In this document: positions 62,701-64,000 of the stretch, piece after piece
Numbering within the stretch: the stretch's first letter is position 1
How the letters are laid out: each line of letters opens with the position of its first letter
Assembly: GCA_964036045.1 (NCBI GenBank)
Contig: OZ038379.1
Coordinates: forward strand, 111,236,611-111,300,610
DNA length: 64,000 nucleotides
Reading direction: 5' to 3'
Source: Eutreptiella sp. 'Long Island Sound 2002'
Taxonomy: Eukaryota > Euglenozoa > Euglenophyceae > Eutreptiales > Eutreptiaceae
Program-made: the position numbers and the translations under genes
The notes under the pieces: model-generated
What the model saw: the letters and a program-made list of their open reading frames with translations, nothing else
Told to the model about the DNA's origin: nothing
The model's database searches: none

Positions 62701-64000
62701 AGTTTCGTTGCATTTCGAGCCGTCTAGCCCGTTCTACGGCTGATTTAGTGTCCAAAAATGGCCATTTTTGGGGTATTTTCAGGACGATCGTCCTGAAAAC
62801 TCAGGACGATCGCCAGTGTGTCAAGTGGGCGTTTGCAATGAGGGCCGTTGTTCTTCCATGGTGATTGGGCTCTCAAATGATGGCAAATGGGTGTTCAATA
62901 AGGCGTGTACCATGCCGTGGTGCCACACGGTGGTCCATTTTGAGGTGAAAAATGAGCCCTTTTTGAGCCGTGTTTCAGGACGATCCTCCTGACCATCGTG
63001 GCACATCCCTAAAGCAAGCGGTCTTTCTCCAACGGTGATTTCCAATGCGTTATGCAAGACTAGGACCCAGCTCGGTCCTAGTTCGAGTCTTGATTACCGA
63101 GCTGGGTTTACCCTGTCCGGGTTTTACACCACCTTTTAGGGGCCAAGGGTGAGCAACACGTTTTAGCAGCAGCAAGCAGCAGCAGCAGCAAGCAGCAGGC
63201 GAGTAAAAACTCCTTGCGACAACAGCGTGGCTCAAAACTGGCATCCAAGTAGCTCAAAACGACCGGGGAGCAAAGGCGCATCACCGCAAACAATTTTCGT
63301 TGCATTTTGAGCCGTGTAGCGCGTTCTATGGCCGATTTAGTGTCCAAAAATGGCCGTTTTTGGGCTGTTTTCAGGGCGATCGTTCGTTTGTCCAGTAGGC
63401 GATTCCAGTCAACGCTGTTGTTCTTGCACAACGATCAAACAATCACATGATTGCAAATGGGTGATGAAGAGGGCATCTCCCGCACCGTGGTGTCTTCCCG
63501 TGGTCCATTTGGGGTGTATAAGGGGCATTTTTGAGTTCGCAGGCAGGCAGGCAGGCAGGCAGCAGGCTGCAGCAGGGAAATCAAACGTCCGCAAGCAGCA
63601 GCAAGCGAGTAAAAAGTCCTTGGGACGACACCGTGGGTCAAAACCGGAATCCAAGTAGCTCAAAACGACCGGGTAGCAAAGGCGCATCACCGCAAATAGG
63701 TTTCGTGCGATTTTGAGCCGTCTAGTCGTTCTATGCCCAATTTAGAGGACCGTTGTTCTTTCATGGCGATTGGGCTATCAAAGGATGGCAAATGGGTGTT
63801 CAATAAGGCGTGTACCACGCCGTGGTCCCACGCGGTGGTCCATTTTGAGGTGAAAATGAGCCGTTTTCCAGCCGCGTTTCAGGACAATCGCCGTAACCAT
63901 GGAGGCACATCTCTAAAGCAAGAGGTCTTTCCTCAACGGTAATCTCCAATGCGTTACGCAAGACTAGGAGCCAGCTCGGTCCTATTTCGAGTCTTGATTA
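59737..64000. repeat. CAG-rich satellite with ~2.1-kb higher-order repeat
   Basis: A nested dyad (CTAGGACC..GGTCCTAG and ACCCAGCTCGGT / ACCGAGCTGGGT) marks each unit start at about 59751, 60369, 60962, 61858, 62443, 63056 and 63960. The spacings are 618, 593, 896, 585, 613 and 904, i.e. a three-unit higher-order repeat of ~2.1 kb seen twice. Each unit then has a CAG/CAAG tract, CTCAAAACCGGCATCCAAG, a palindromic GGACGATCGTCC block and GGCAAATGGGTGTTCAATAA. Poly-Leu, poly-Ala or poly-Gln open frames here are not genes. The array runs off the window. Confidence 0.9.

Overview
This window reads as nuclear DNA of a repeat-rich eukaryote, most likely an alga or other protist. I cannot place it more precisely. 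The evidence is GT-AG introns with T-rich acceptors, a Helitron-type rolling-circle transposon, decayed non-LTR retrotransposons, several satellite families, very abundant G or C homopolymers, and sharp switches between GC-rich and AT-rich blocks. I see no rRNA, tRNA or prokaryotic operon. Most long open frames inside the satellites are by-products of the repeats.

Layout. 0.3-3.2 kb: a broken minus-strand gene of unknown function. 3.5-3.9 kb: an ~88-bp minisatellite. 4.07-8.51 kb: a ~4.4-kb minisatellite of ~19-bp units. 8.6-17.1 kb: minus-strand genes, including a UPF1-like SF1 helicase (9.3-11.9 kb), a spliced ~915-residue unknown protein (12.6-15.7 kb) whose two introns are built from one inverted-repeat family, and a Pro-rich protein (16.3-17.1 kb). 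17.4-20.4 kb: degenerate tandem repeats. 20.8-21.4 kb: a zinc-finger protein. 24.1-28.8 kb: a decayed non-LTR retrotransposon. 29-36.9 kb: AT-rich repeats with gene fragments. 36.95-39 kb: a very GC-rich 5'-truncated retroelement piece inside an AT-rich satellite. 40.3-41.2 and 59.74-64 kb: the same CAG-rich satellite, interrupted by the element below.

The most interesting object is the ~18.5-kb insertion at about 41.2-59.74 kb. It holds a Helitron RepHel frame: a zinc-finger/DUF6570-like N-terminus, an HUH replicase with two tyrosines, and a PIF1-like helicase. All four parts lie in one reading frame cut by three different stop codons. Downstream are a J-domain segment, a 20-copy hairpin array, an AlkB-like Fe(II)/2-oxoglutarate dioxygenase with five introns, an F-box/nucleotidyltransferase-fold gene, and an RPA-like single-strand DNA-binding protein. 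Small hairpins with a constant loop and compensatory stem changes lie between these genes and in the 5' region. A ~155-bp structured module occurs twice, at 51.66 and 59.35 kb, each time after a hairpin array. The parts suggest a giant rolling-circle transposon: Rep nicks, the helicase unwinds and RPA coats single strands. The dioxygenase (nucleic-acid demethylation?), J-domain and NTase genes would be cargo or accessories. The hairpins could be recognition or RNA 3'-end signals. Those roles are inference.
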